Source: Desulfobulbus propionicus (lineage in GTDB: Bacteria; Desulfobacterota; Desulfobulbia; Desulfobulbales; Desulfobulbaceae). From it: a stretch of 64,000 bases of DNA. The stretch covers positions 36,747-100,746 of the forward strand of contig PDTD01000017.1 in the NCBI GenBank assembly GCA_002748755.1, read 5' to 3'. The notes under the pieces were generated by a model. That model saw only the letters and a program-made list of their open reading frames with translations, was not told where the DNA came from and made no database searches. Below, in pieces: positions 56,346-63,921 of this stretch (its first letter is position 1; each line of letters opens with the position of its first letter). Made by a program: the position numbers and the translations under genes.

Positions 56346-56639
56346 TCATAGTAACACGATATTCGCACAATTGTTCTATCCTATCGATAGTCATTGTTAT
56401 AATGCTCTTCTCATGGGTCCGTATCGGCCCCAGCAAATCTTGTCCTCCATGAAATATCTCGCCAAGCTTGGTCAAGCCATGGCACCCACCCAGCGATTAC
56501 AGCCGTTCAACCGATGTCAAAGGCAATTGTTATAAGAGTTGTTTCACCCTCTTTCTGTAAAACACCAAACCAAAAACATGCAAAGAATATTGTTTTATTT
56601 CAAACAACTATAACCGGATACCACCGACCCTGTTATGGG

Positions 56640-56837
56640 CTACATCGTATGCAATCCTGCTTCAGTTAGGTTTTCAATCATATCTGCATCGGTTTTCTTT
56701 TCTGGATACCATGTAAATAGGCCATGAGTTCTGTCGTAAATAGAGCTGGATACCCCGTAAAGGGATGCTACCCGAATGGATTCCCTTTCTCTTTTCAGGC
56801 ATTGAAAAAAATGGAACCAACCTTTTATCGCAACTCC
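56640..56837 (-). pseudogene. Short coding-like frame without ATG, possibly a decayed gene
   Basis: 65 codons that read like protein (R-V-A-S-L-Y-G-V-S-S-S-I-Y-D-R-T-H and P-E-K-K-T-D-A-D-M-I-E-N). There is no ATG, GTG or TTG at the front, but AGGAG lies six bases before an ATA codon where the first conserved-looking residues begin. It may be a gene whose ATG mutated to ATA, or a fragment left by the nearby mobile elements. Family not recognised. Confidence 0.3.
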
Positions 56838-56955
56838 TCACAGGCCATATAACATCTTTATTTTACTTGGTTTACTTCTGAAATTGCTTTCAGCTTACCC
56901 AGAATCATTCATATTCAGGTATTGGTTTGTACAGTAATGCAGGTAGGATGGCCAG

Positions 56956-57183
56956 TTACCCGATCGTTTTCTCACCGCTCCCTGCCTGCGGTGTTCCCGC
57001 ACAGGGCTCCTCCATATTATTCGCTTCGTACAAAAGCATTATCAGTGCCCTGTAACCGATTATGCAGGGGCGAGGAATACGAAAGAACCTTATGGGTCCT
57101 CGCCATTGAACGCTTTTCCTCTGACTCCTCCAATTGAACCACTTAAAACTCATACAGCTTACCCTGAAAAAGGAGTTGAGCAA
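56956..57183 (-). pseudogene. Remnant of a group II intron reverse transcriptase/maturase, C-terminus
   Basis: The translation has F-K-W-F-N-W-R-S-Q-R-K-S-V-Q-W and I-P-R-P, the signature seen near the C-terminus of group II intron-encoded proteins (R-S-Q-R-K-S-x-x-W ... P-R-I). Directly after it the DNA GAGCCCTGTGCGGGAACACC fits the intron segment that follows such ORFs. The reverse-transcriptase core and the rest of the intron are gone. Repeat copy M lies 26 bases further. Confidence 0.55.
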
Positions 57184-57208
57184 GCGATCGTTTCCCCTGA
57201 CACCGTAC

Positions 57209-57350
57209 TAAACCGGATTTTTCATCAGCTCTGATGGTGCCAGGTTGGGTAGTTTTGGGTACCTTATTCTACTTGGGTATATGTGCTGCCCAAAAAATGG
57301 CGAAGTTGATGCCGCCTGGGGTGAACAGGATACAAACTATGGCTCAATAT
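57209..57350 (+). repeat. MITE-like dispersed repeat, copy M (truncated at 3' end)
   Basis: TAAACCGGATTTTTCATCAG, then TGGTGCCAGGTTGGGTAG and CTACTTGGGTATATGTGCTG; breaks off after GATGCCGCCTGGGG. The 1184 bases between the antiporter and the CBS-ACT gene hold only copies J and M, the intron remnant and the ATG-less frame. Confidence 0.75.
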
Positions 57351-57495
57351 TGAACCCTTACCGATCCGATGAAACGATATCCATAAACACCTGCGTCGTA
57401 CTCATAGCGTTCACCTCCTTTTGGAAGAAGATCGAAACGGCAGACGATGTTTGCCTAGCCGACACCAGAGATTCTTTTCTTTGAAGGATCCAAAC

Positions 57496-58167
57496 TTAAT
57501 CCGGAAGATACGGGGTAATGTCTTTCAGGTACTTTGTGGCGACCTTAAAGCCTTCTTTTTCCAGAGAAATAACGGCCTTGGCGCCGTCTTCACCTGCGAT
57601 GCGCATGACAAGTTGAATGATCCCAGCCCGTTCTTTGATCGGCCAACTGATCAGGCTCTGGATGTTGATATTCGCTTCCTTGAATACTGCCGTAACCTTG
57701 GCGAGTTGGCCAGGATTGTCAGAGACAAACACCGAAATCCGTATACTGCTTTCGCTCATGCCTATGGCCATCAGAAGCATTTCCATGACATCGCTGCTGG
57801 TTATAATTCCCACCAGCTTCTCATTTTCCTGGACCGGCAGTGAATTGATACTTTTGGTCTGCATGATGTAGGCCGCTCGCTCAATTGTGGTGTCTGGAGT
57901 GGCAGTGATTACGGTTTTAATCATGATCATGCCCAGCTCAACTTTCTCCAGCAGGTAATTGAGTTCATGGGCAGACAAGGCTGTAGCAGGCGATGCCCAA
58001 TTTTTTTTCAAATCCCGATCTGAGACCACTCCAGCCAGCTTCCCTTTTTTGTCCACTACGAGAAGGTGGCTGACATCTTTTTCTTCGAGCATATCGCGTG
58101 CTTCGACAAGCGTTGTTTCCGGTCCGACTGTTACCAAATCCGTGCGCATTATCCTGCCGATATACAT
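57496..58167 (-). CDS. CBS-pair plus ACT domain protein (AcuB-like)
   Basis: 223 residues. Two CBS domains (residues ~1-60 and 78-135, each with a V-x-S-D-R/V-D-L-type end), then an ACT domain (~145-215; I-S-V-F-V-S-D-N-P-G-Q-L-A). Such proteins sense adenine nucleotides or amino acids. Cytosolic, monocistronic. Specific partner unknown. Confidence 0.85.
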   Translation of the reverse strand: MYIGRIMRTDLVTVGPETTLVEARDMLEEKDVSHLLVVDKKGKLAGVVSDRDLKKNWASPATALSAHELNYLLEKVELGMIMIKTVITATPDTTIERAAYIMQTKSINSLPVQENEKLVGIITSSDVMEMLLMAIGMSESSIRISVFVSDNPGQLAKVTAVFKEANINIQSLISWPIKERAGIIQLVMRIAGEDGAKAVISLEKEGFKVATKYLKDITPYLPD

Positions 58168-58237
58168 ACCTGCCTCCTTATAGCATTATGTGTTTCAGTA
58201 CCAAGTGCATCATTTTATCACTGTAGCGTAAATATGG

Positions 58238-58642
58238 TTAATGAGCCACAGTGATACCTTCGCGCAGAATATTTTTTGTGATCATTGCCTGGTTCCCAGG
58301 ATGTCGATATCGTATTTCACCTTTGACCTGGTTGGGTGCAATGGGTTTGGAGAAGCGCAGAACTATAGTATGGTTGCCACTTGCAGGACGCCTGAACAAC
58401 CATTTTGCGGCAGGTTTGCCCAGTCCGTTGACCGGGAGCGGGTTTGCTGCGATCAAATGTACTCCCCGGGCATGCTTTTGCATAACGATAAATGCCGGTG
58501 GGGCCGGGGAACTGACGTGTATACAAATTTGAACGACATCGCCTCGATCCACATATTTTGCTGAAACCCCGGCGTTGGCAAATCCATGATCAGACAGGAG
58601 CAGAAGAATGGATGAGAGGAGCAGGGCGAGTATATTTTTCAT
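58238..58642 (-). CDS. Secreted protein of unknown function
   Basis: 134 residues with a signal peptide (M-K-N-I-L-A-L-L-L-S-S-I-L ... F-A-N-A). The mature part is a likely beta-rich ~110-residue domain with single Cys. It overlaps the upstream HTH-transmembrane gene by four bases, so it is co-translated with it and probably acts in the same periplasmic system. Confidence 0.7.
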   Translation of the reverse strand: MKNILALLLSSILLLLSDHGFANAGVSAKYVDRGDVVQICIHVSSPAPPAFIVMQKHARGVHLIAANPLPVNGLGKPAAKWLFRRPASGNHTIVLRFSKPIAPNQVKGEIRYRHPGNQAMITKNILREGITVAH

Positions 58643-59646
58643 GGGGACTCCTTATTTTGTTCAGACTGGGGCTGAAAAGTTTGCGTGTTCTCATCCCAAG
58701 AGTATTGTCCGGCCAGCCACAAGGTCTCCACCTCGCTGAAATTAAAGCCGACACTCTCCGGAATGGTATACTGCTCGTAGGCTTTTAATATTTCGTTATC
58801 AGTAATGGTGTTGTCCCGGTCCGTATCGGCCCAGTGATAAGGCGCTATGGTGCTTATGGTCTGTCCCTTTATATCCTCTCCGCGCCCCTTCATATCCCCG
58901 GCAATGCATTGTCCTGAAAAGCGAATGATGTCTCCCATCTCTATGTCAGGATGAGGGGTAACCATATAGAGGAAAGCGGTTTTGCCGTTATCAAGCGTGC
59001 CAACCCAACGGGGACTGGTTGCAAACTGATGGTTGCGTGAGGAACCTGTAAGGCTTTCAGCAACGGCTTGTCCCAACACTTCTTCCCGTAAAAGGATGGG
59101 CGTCTGTTGACCGACTTGCCCCTGCACCTTGATGATAACGGGGAATCTCAAGTTGGGCGCGGTATGCGGCGGCACCGTCCGGGTAACCGTAATTGACGCA
59201 GAGGCCGTATCCTCACTGGTTAGGTTGAGCCAAAGAAGCAAAAGTATAAGAAGCAGAAAGGGCACAAGGAACCAGGATATCCTCCTAAATTTTCGAAAAA
59301 AAAGAGAAAAAGGCTCGGTTCTCTGTTTCGCATGCAGGGGGGGGGCGTGAAATTTTTCTTCTCTCTCTCCCTGTTCTCTGGATGAAAACGCAACAACCTT
59401 GGCTCCTGTCTCGGTGTTGGTAGGCTCATGTTGTTCCTGCTTATCCAGGAGCTGTTCAAGCTCGACCTCAAGCGCCAGGGCAAGCTTTTCTGCATTTTCC
59501 AGTTTGATTGAGGGGTATTTTCTATTTTCCCATCGAGAGATGGTATCAGTGGTCACTCCCACCACTGTGGCCAGATAAAGCTGGGTCAGCCCTTTGCCCT
59601 CCCTGAAAGTACGAATGGCACTGCCATTTATGTGTACACTGCTCAT
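58639..59646 (-). CDS. Membrane-anchored XRE-family HTH regulator with periplasmic EF-hand
   Basis: 335 residues. N-terminal HTH (residues ~8-65: G-L-T-Q-L-Y-L-A-T-V-V-G-V and I-S-R-W-E-N), cytosolic linker, one membrane helix (~123-142), then a periplasmic region ending with an EF-hand-like D-T-D-R-D-N-T-I-T-D-N-E-I loop (274-286). The layout suggests a one-component transmembrane sensor. Divergent from two small secreted genes; a palindromic CGACAT site lies in the shared upstream region. Confidence 0.75.
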   Translation of the reverse strand: MSSVHINGSAIRTFREGKGLTQLYLATVVGVTTDTISRWENRKYPSIKLENAEKLALALEVELEQLLDKQEQHEPTNTETGAKVVAFSSREQGEREEKFHAPPLHAKQRTEPFSLFFRKFRRISWFLVPFLLLILLLLWLNLTSEDTASASITVTRTVPPHTAPNLRFPVIIKVQGQVGQQTPILLREEVLGQAVAESLTGSSRNHQFATSPRWVGTLDNGKTAFLYMVTPHPDIEMGDIIRFSGQCIAGDMKGRGEDIKGQTISTIAPYHWADTDRDNTITDNEILKAYEQYTIPESVGFNFSEVETLWLAGQYSWDENTQTFQPQSEQNKESP

Positions 59647-59768
59647 CGGATGCTATGTCCCTGTCCCTTTACGGCTGACACCGGTGCTTGAGTATCAGTC
59701 TGTCTTCTGTATATTGTTTTATAGCCGCTATTATCTTATCATACCGATTTTTCATGGTTACATCGGGT

Positions 59769-59808
59769 CGACATCACCCTATGTCGGGTCCAATGTCCCT
59801 CTATGTCG
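59769..59808. promoter_or_regulatory. Candidate operator of the membrane HTH regulator
   Basis: CGACAT (59769-59774) and ATGTCG (59781-59786) form an inverted repeat with a six-base spacer; another CTATGTCG occurs at 59801-59808, 22 bases (about two helical turns) after the first. It lies between the divergent regulator and small-protein genes. Confidence 0.5.
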
Positions 59809-59914
59809 AATGACAGATCGTCCTTGATTTCGTACAGTGGATTCATAAGCGAGGAGGGTAGGTCCATGAAAAAAGAGAGGAGTCGTCAGCTTGTTGAGTC
59901 TCATATCTAGATGA

Positions 59915-60115
59915 ATGGCCACGCATGCTGCTACCCAAAAGTGCACTTGCGAGGTGATCGCCATTGAAGGCGACACCAGTACTCTCCAGTGCGAGAGAAT
60001 GAACCAAGATCTCACTGTAGATGACCTCGCGCAAATGAAAATCAAAAAGAACCAGAAAAAACGGCGATTGAAGGATGTTAATGAGTCCATACCGTTAAAA
60101 CAAGAAAATAGGTGA
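59915..60115 (+). CDS. Small cytosolic protein, unknown function
   Basis: 66 residues, charged, with two Cys in K-C-T-C and a Lys-rich tail (K-I-K-K-N-Q-K-K-R-R-L-K). No family recognised. Weak ribosome-binding site. Followed after four bases by the secreted protein gene, so a two-gene operon divergent from the regulator is likely. Confidence 0.45.
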   Translation: MATHAATQKCTCEVIAIEGDTSTLQCERMNQDLTVDDLAQMKIKKNQKKRRLKDVNESIPLKQENR

Positions 60116-60119
60116 AGAA

Positions 60120-60407
60120 ATGAAAAGATCTATCAAAATGTTGGCCGTGTACAGTGTTCTTGCACTTGGGGTGTGGAGCGTTTTGCCTCAGACGGCAGAG
60201 GCCGAAGTCAGCACCAAGGCAGTGAGCTTTTCTATCCTGACTCCTGGCTTAGGGGTGAGTCTGGCCATCCCCGGTCCCGGACTCAATGTCTCCCGCTATC
60301 GTTATAGGCCACCTTGCCGTCCCTGGCTCGTCCGACCCAAAGCACGGGTGGTGAAAACCATCACAAGCACCACCGTCTATCGCGTCAGACCTGCCTGTTG
60401 CTGGTGA
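60120..60407 (+). CDS. Small secreted basic protein
   Basis: 95 residues. Signal peptide ends around T-A-E-A (residue 28), then a mature Arg- and Pro-rich region with R-Y-R-Y-R-P-P-C and V-Y-R-V-R-P-A-C-C-W. AGGTGAAG precedes the ATG. Function unknown. The pair is probably controlled by the adjacent HTH regulator. A terminator lies 185 bases downstream. Confidence 0.6.
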   Translation: MKRSIKMLAVYSVLALGVWSVLPQTAEAEVSTKAVSFSILTPGLGVSLAIPGPGLNVSRYRYRPPCRPWLVRPKARVVKTITSTTVYRVRPACCW

Positions 60408-60499
60408 GAAAAGAGGCCGCTGGCGAGCTTTCATCTGCCGCAGGTAATGCTGGAGCGGCAGGGTTCGATAAAGGCAGTGCTGGCACCTTATTTTTGATT

Positions 60500-60533
60500 T
60501 AACCGGCTTTCTCATCGGCTCCGGTGCATTGCA
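60500..60533 (+). repeat. MITE-like dispersed repeat, fragment (left terminus)
   Basis: TAACCGGCTTTCTCATCGGC matches the family left end; no interior or right end follows. Confidence 0.4.
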
Positions 60534-60591
60534 CGGATGCAGTACCATGTTCAGGTGTTGACACCTTACCGAGCAGCAGGCCGGAGTGTAC

Positions 60592-60626
60592 AAAGACAGA
60601 GATGGATGTGTCCATCTCTGTCTTTT
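60592..60626. terminator. Bidirectional terminator
   Basis: AAAGACAGAGATGGA-tgtg-TCCATCTCTGTCTTT gives a perfect 15-base-pair stem with a four-base loop and T-run on the plus strand. Ends the small secreted protein transcript. Confidence 0.8.
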
Positions 60627-60747
60627 CCTGCTCGATAGTATTTGCCGAAAGAGGGGTGGCACGAACCACCAGAGAACATCTTGCATAGAGGCATGGTTAT
60701 ATATGTGAATACCTCGTCGTGTGGAAGGATGGGAGGCGTATAACGAA

Positions 60748-61155
60748 ATGCATACTGCAGCCACCATGTATATCTGTGTTGATTTTGACGGAACGATTGT
60801 AGATCATCAATTTCCCAAGATAGGGCAGCCTGTCCCTGGGGCCATCAGATGGCTGAAACGATTTATTGCACTGAAGGCAAAAATAATTCTTTTTACTATG
60901 CGCTCAGATAATATGGCCCATGGAGATGTGTTGAGCGAGGCCGTGCAATACCTGCGCAAGGAAGGTGTGCATCTCTACGGGATTAACCGGAATCCTGAAC
61001 AGGACCGTTGGACCTCAAGCCCCAAGGCGTATGGACAACTCTATATCGATGACGCTGCTGTAGGTTGCCCCATAATACATCCCGACGGATTTGCCAGACC
61101 CTGTGTTGACTGGTCCAAGGTGGGACCGTATGTGGAATCGATTCTGATAGAATAA
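60748..61155 (+). CDS. HAD-superfamily hydrolase, small (BT0820-like)
   Basis: About 135 residues. Motif I D-F-D-G-T-I-V-D (near residues 11-18) and a Y-I-D-D-A-A motif IV-like segment. Tiny capless HAD phosphatase. The ATG at 60748 follows GGGAGG; ATG 60766 is also possible. Substrate unknown. Confidence 0.8.
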   Translation: MHTAATMYICVDFDGTIVDHQFPKIGQPVPGAIRWLKRFIALKAKIILFTMRSDNMAHGDVLSEAVQYLRKEGVHLYGINRNPEQDRWTSSPKAYGQLYIDDAAVGCPIIHPDGFARPCVDWSKVGPYVESILIE

Positions 61156-61201
61156 CCGGAGCGGTCTGAATACAACAGGTTGATGCTGCTGGCCACTTCT
61201 A

Positions 61202-61237
61202 GAGAGCCTGTTTTCGATAACAGGGACCCATGCTCTC
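61202..61237 (-). terminator. Hairpin after the selenoprotein gene
   Basis: On the minus strand GAGAGC...GCTCTC encloses an inner CCTGTT/AACAGG stem. No T-run; possible factor-aided terminator between convergent genes. Confidence 0.4.
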
Positions 61238-61289
61238 AGGAGCGGGGCATTGGTTATCTGGTTTCCCCCCTTCCCCACTGGCCTTTTAT

Positions 61290-61541
61290 CTAAGATGCCG
61301 GAAGGTTCGTGCCTCCCGGTTTCCCAATGGTAAGGACTACTCCGTAGGTACGCTCCTCTCTCATGATAATCTCTCCACCTGCATGGGCGACCACCTTGTT
61401 CATGCCGTCTGCCATAAGCGGCACACAAAGAAAGGTAAACTGTTGGCCCGGAGACATGTTTCCTAGACGTGCCCGCACGTCTTTGTAGCCCCATCAACAG
61501 TCTTTACGGTAATCAATATCTATTCGGTTGCGTTTTCTCAT
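61290..61541 (-). CDS. Candidate selenoprotein: TusA/SirA-like with in-frame TGA (Sec16)
   Basis: AAGGAG lies seven bases before the ATG at 61541. The frame runs 15 codons, ending K-D-C, meets TGA at 61496-61494, and continues in the same frame through 67 codons to TAG. The joined 83-residue product has the TusA pattern: I-D-I-D strand, Cys 15 at the position of the catalytic Cys of C-P-x-P, then M-S-P-G-Q and a final L-T-I-G-K-P. TusA proteins are ~80 residues and relay persulfide sulfur. If TGA is read as Sec, it forms a Cys-Sec pair. A hairpin at the right distance supports recoding. Otherwise it is a nonsense-mutated pseudogene. Confidence 0.75.
61465..61482 (-). promoter_or_regulatory. 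Candidate bacterial SECIS hairpin
   Basis: On the minus strand AGACGTG-CGGG-CACGTCT is a perfect seven-base-pair stem with a four-base loop. The loop starts 19 bases after the TGA, within the spacing of known bacterial SECIS elements, and has G in its second position. It lies within the coding sequence, as expected. Confidence 0.65.
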
Positions 61542-61586
61542 ACTCAGTCTCCTTGTCAGTAAGGAAAGTGTTCTCTTGGGGATGGT

Positions 61587-61615
61587 GATACAATGCGTTG
61601 CCTCTTTTCTGTCAA
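61587..61615 (-). promoter_or_regulatory. Predicted promoter of the selenoprotein gene
   Basis: On the minus strand TTGACA (61615-61610) and TGTATC (61592-61587) are 17 bases apart, placing transcription start about 35-40 bases before the ATG. Confidence 0.45.
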
Positions 61616-61800
61616 TCTGGTTCAATCTAAGGAGGTACGACCATATACGGACGAATAATCCATGGGTATCGTCTTGTAGTGCAACAGTGGATTTACTGCA
61701 GCCGTCGCGGATTGAAAGACATGAAAAATACTGGTAGTAGCCGATGCTCTTTACCTTGGATACTAAACTATATATCGCATACAAACAATAACCTGAAAGG

Positions 61801-62151
61801 GTGAGTATCAAAAAATACCGTAGGTATTCTGTGGACAGGATGTTTGCTCAGGAACAGGCAAGAGGCCCTTGGTTGCAAAAGAAATTCTCTGAGGTACACC
61901 ACCTGGCATGGTCAGTAGGCACGAAGGAAAGTACCCGAGTGATACGCGAACACTCCCGAGATATCCCAGCTCCCATTGACCCAGAGCTAAACAAACTCAC
62001 TATCTTACGATGGCAAGCCTCTACCCCGGATTTCTCATCAACTCAGATGGTGCCGGGTTTGGTCATTTTTGGCCCCTCATTCTACTTGGGTATATGGGTT
62101 ACCAAAATAATCATGAAAAATCCAGGCGACGGGAAAGGGTGGCCTTTTTGA
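61801..62151 (+). CDS. Doubtful ORF running into a repeat copy
   Basis: Open frame of 116 codons from a GTG with GAAAGG upstream. The first ~73 residues are basic and protein-like (K-K-Y-R-R-Y-S-V-D-R); the remainder is translated repeat copy N. It may be a gene truncated by the insertion, or non-coding. Confidence 0.2.
   Translation: MSIKKYRRYSVDRMFAQEQARGPWLQKKFSEVHHLAWSVGTKESTRVIREHSRDIPAPIDPELNKLTILRWQASTPDFSSTQMVPGLVIFGPSFYLGIWVTKIIMKNPGDGKGWPF
62022..62128 (+). repeat. MITE-like dispersed repeat, copy N (internally deleted, 107 bp)
   Basis: Left part TACCCCGGATTTCTCATC through TTGGGTATATGGGTTACC is intact; it then jumps to the right end ATCATGAAAAATCCAGG, so about 115 internal bases are missing. 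Confidence 0.8.
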
Positions 62152-62198
62152 AAAGGTCCTTGTACAGGGTACCCACAGTTTGCTGTATACAGGAACCC

Positions 62199-63434
62199 TC
62201 AAGGTCTCCAAGTTGGCTTTTTGCAGGTGTCCTGATAGAATGGTTTACCGAAGGCATCACGCTGTGAACTAAAGTAGTGTACCGTGGGCGGCATATAGGC
62301 ATCATGATCGGGAAAGAGATTGCCAAACAGCGTGCGGCATGGCTCCAGAAAATCCTTACGCTGCAGAGTCGGGAAATACTTTTGAGCGCAGGCAATCACA
62401 GGGTCGAAAAAATGGTGCCCCATGAACATATCATATGTGATACTGAGAAATGCGCCCGTTTCCATACGATTATACATATTCAGGTTCTCTTCGGGCAAGC
62501 CCTGGTCACGGCGTCTGCGCATATCGATGCCGACACTGAGGTCCCGGTGCACTACGCGTTGTATATCACCTTGGACATTGACTTCAAGCAGAACATTCTG
62601 TCCGTGGGGCTCAAGCATATAGCCCAGCAAAAGGTAGCAGTGCACCCAATGACGAATAATGGGAAACATCAGCTGTTCAAGTAGATATTCCAGGGGATGG
62701 CGGGAGGCTATCAGCTCAATGAGCAGAGGAGGGGTGTTCGGGGCGAAATAATTGGCGCCGTGGAGGGCAAACCCGGGTATAAGGTAGCGCCTTTCCGTAC
62801 TTTGGGGAAACGGGGTCATTTCACGGACCAGGTAGCCCCAATGCTCACCTCTGAGCATTTCTTGCTTTGGAACAATCTGCTGCTGTTTTATAGACAGTCC
62901 CAACACTTCACGCAAAAAGGCAAAATTTTCATCCAGGGCGGCAATGTGATGCTCCAATTCCAGGGAGACATTGATGGCCTGTTCAATAACCTCGTCCCGC
63001 ATTTTCCTGCTATATCTGGACACTTTGAATGGAAAGTGCACTTTAAGCGCGTGCGCTGGAAGCTCTTTGCTGTCCACATACAGGGTTCGGGTGGAGGAAC
63101 TGGGGATAACAGGTATAGGGGGGAGAGGAGAGGCTGCCTGCAGCACCGTCTGCAAAAACGGGTCGTGGTCAACACTCTGAAGAACCTGGGGATGGATGCA
63201 GAAAATGGCCTGATTCCCAGGCAGGTACTGCTGTTCCAGTTTGGGGTGTGGACCTGCAGTATAGATGTTGACCATGTCGCGGCGCAGGGAAAATGGAGTG
63301 AGCTTGAACCACGGCGTTTCAGCGTTGGGTCGATACTGCTCCAGAGCTTCTGTATACCCGGCTTGGTCAGAATAGTTTCTTGTCCCTTCGTTGTGGTAAC
63401 GGTCCAGGTAAATAAGAGACGGGTACATGGTCAC
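62199..63434 (-). CDS. IucA/IucC-like (NIS siderophore synthetase) family protein, short form
   Basis: 411 residues. The C-terminal half has E-P-H-G-Q-N-V-L-L near residue 276 and R-V-V-H-R-D-L-S-V-G-I-D near 292, the IucA/IucC pattern around the active site, and the middle has L-K-V-H-F-P-F-K-V-S. NIS synthetases (~600 residues) join citrate or similar acids to amines using ATP. The N-terminal third with the H-P-x-H-P motif is not seen, so it is short or divergent. No other siderophore genes adjoin. Confidence 0.6.
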   Translation of the reverse strand: MTMYPSLIYLDRYHNEGTRNYSDQAGYTEALEQYRPNAETPWFKLTPFSLRRDMVNIYTAGPHPKLEQQYLPGNQAIFCIHPQVLQSVDHDPFLQTVLQAASPLPPIPVIPSSSTRTLYVDSKELPAHALKVHFPFKVSRYSRKMRDEVIEQAINVSLELEHHIAALDENFAFLREVLGLSIKQQQIVPKQEMLRGEHWGYLVREMTPFPQSTERRYLIPGFALHGANYFAPNTPPLLIELIASRHPLEYLLEQLMFPIIRHWVHCYLLLGYMLEPHGQNVLLEVNVQGDIQRVVHRDLSVGIDMRRRRDQGLPEENLNMYNRMETGAFLSITYDMFMGHHFFDPVIACAQKYFPTLQRKDFLEPCRTLFGNLFPDHDAYMPPTVHYFSSQRDAFGKPFYQDTCKKPTWRP

Positions 63435-63921
63435 GATCTCTAGGGGATATCCCGCTTATTCATCAAGAAAGGTCAGGACTCACGAGGGATATGACATAGG
63501 TCTGTTGTTTTATCCCTGGTCCGGTTTTTTCCTTATTCTAAGGAAGCCAACAAAGCTATAAAAGGTGTTAAAAAGGGTACAGGCAACATGATATATTGCC
63601 CAGCAAGTAGACTGTACACAACGTCCTCATACTTGGCAAGCCCTTGGAAAACGAGGACGTGGAGCAAGGTATCACGGAGGAGCAAGTGCTGCTGAAAATG
63701 GCATCTTACTGCCGAAAAAATTTGGAATCTGAATTCCGCCAAAATCAAAGAATACCCCGGCCCACTTATCTCAACATAGATAAATGAATGTGGCATTATG
63801 GCATGATGCAAGAAAAGATCTTTCCAGCAACACCACAGGCTCTGGCTTTTCGTTGCTATTTTTCTTTTTTTTGATTAACAAGTCAAAGATTTATCGTCTG
63901 TTCAACAAAGGGGGAAAGAGA
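63435..63921. other. Intergenic region, no confident gene
   Basis: About 490 bases between the divergent IucA/IucC-like gene and the BioY-like gene. A minus frame of 92 codons (63533-63811) exists but shows no family features. Regulatory sites were not identified. Confidence 0.45.

Noticed and set aside
60249-60767. 172-codon minus frame across the small secreted gene
   Set aside because: It runs over the secreted protein gene, the terminator and a repeat fragment, and its translation is Cys/His/Arg rich with no recognisable features.
63860-63912. BirA-type operator upstream of the BioY-like gene (TTGATTAAC ... GTTCAACAA)
   Set aside because: The half-sites are poor matches, the spacing is wrong, and the BirA found here has no DNA-binding domain.
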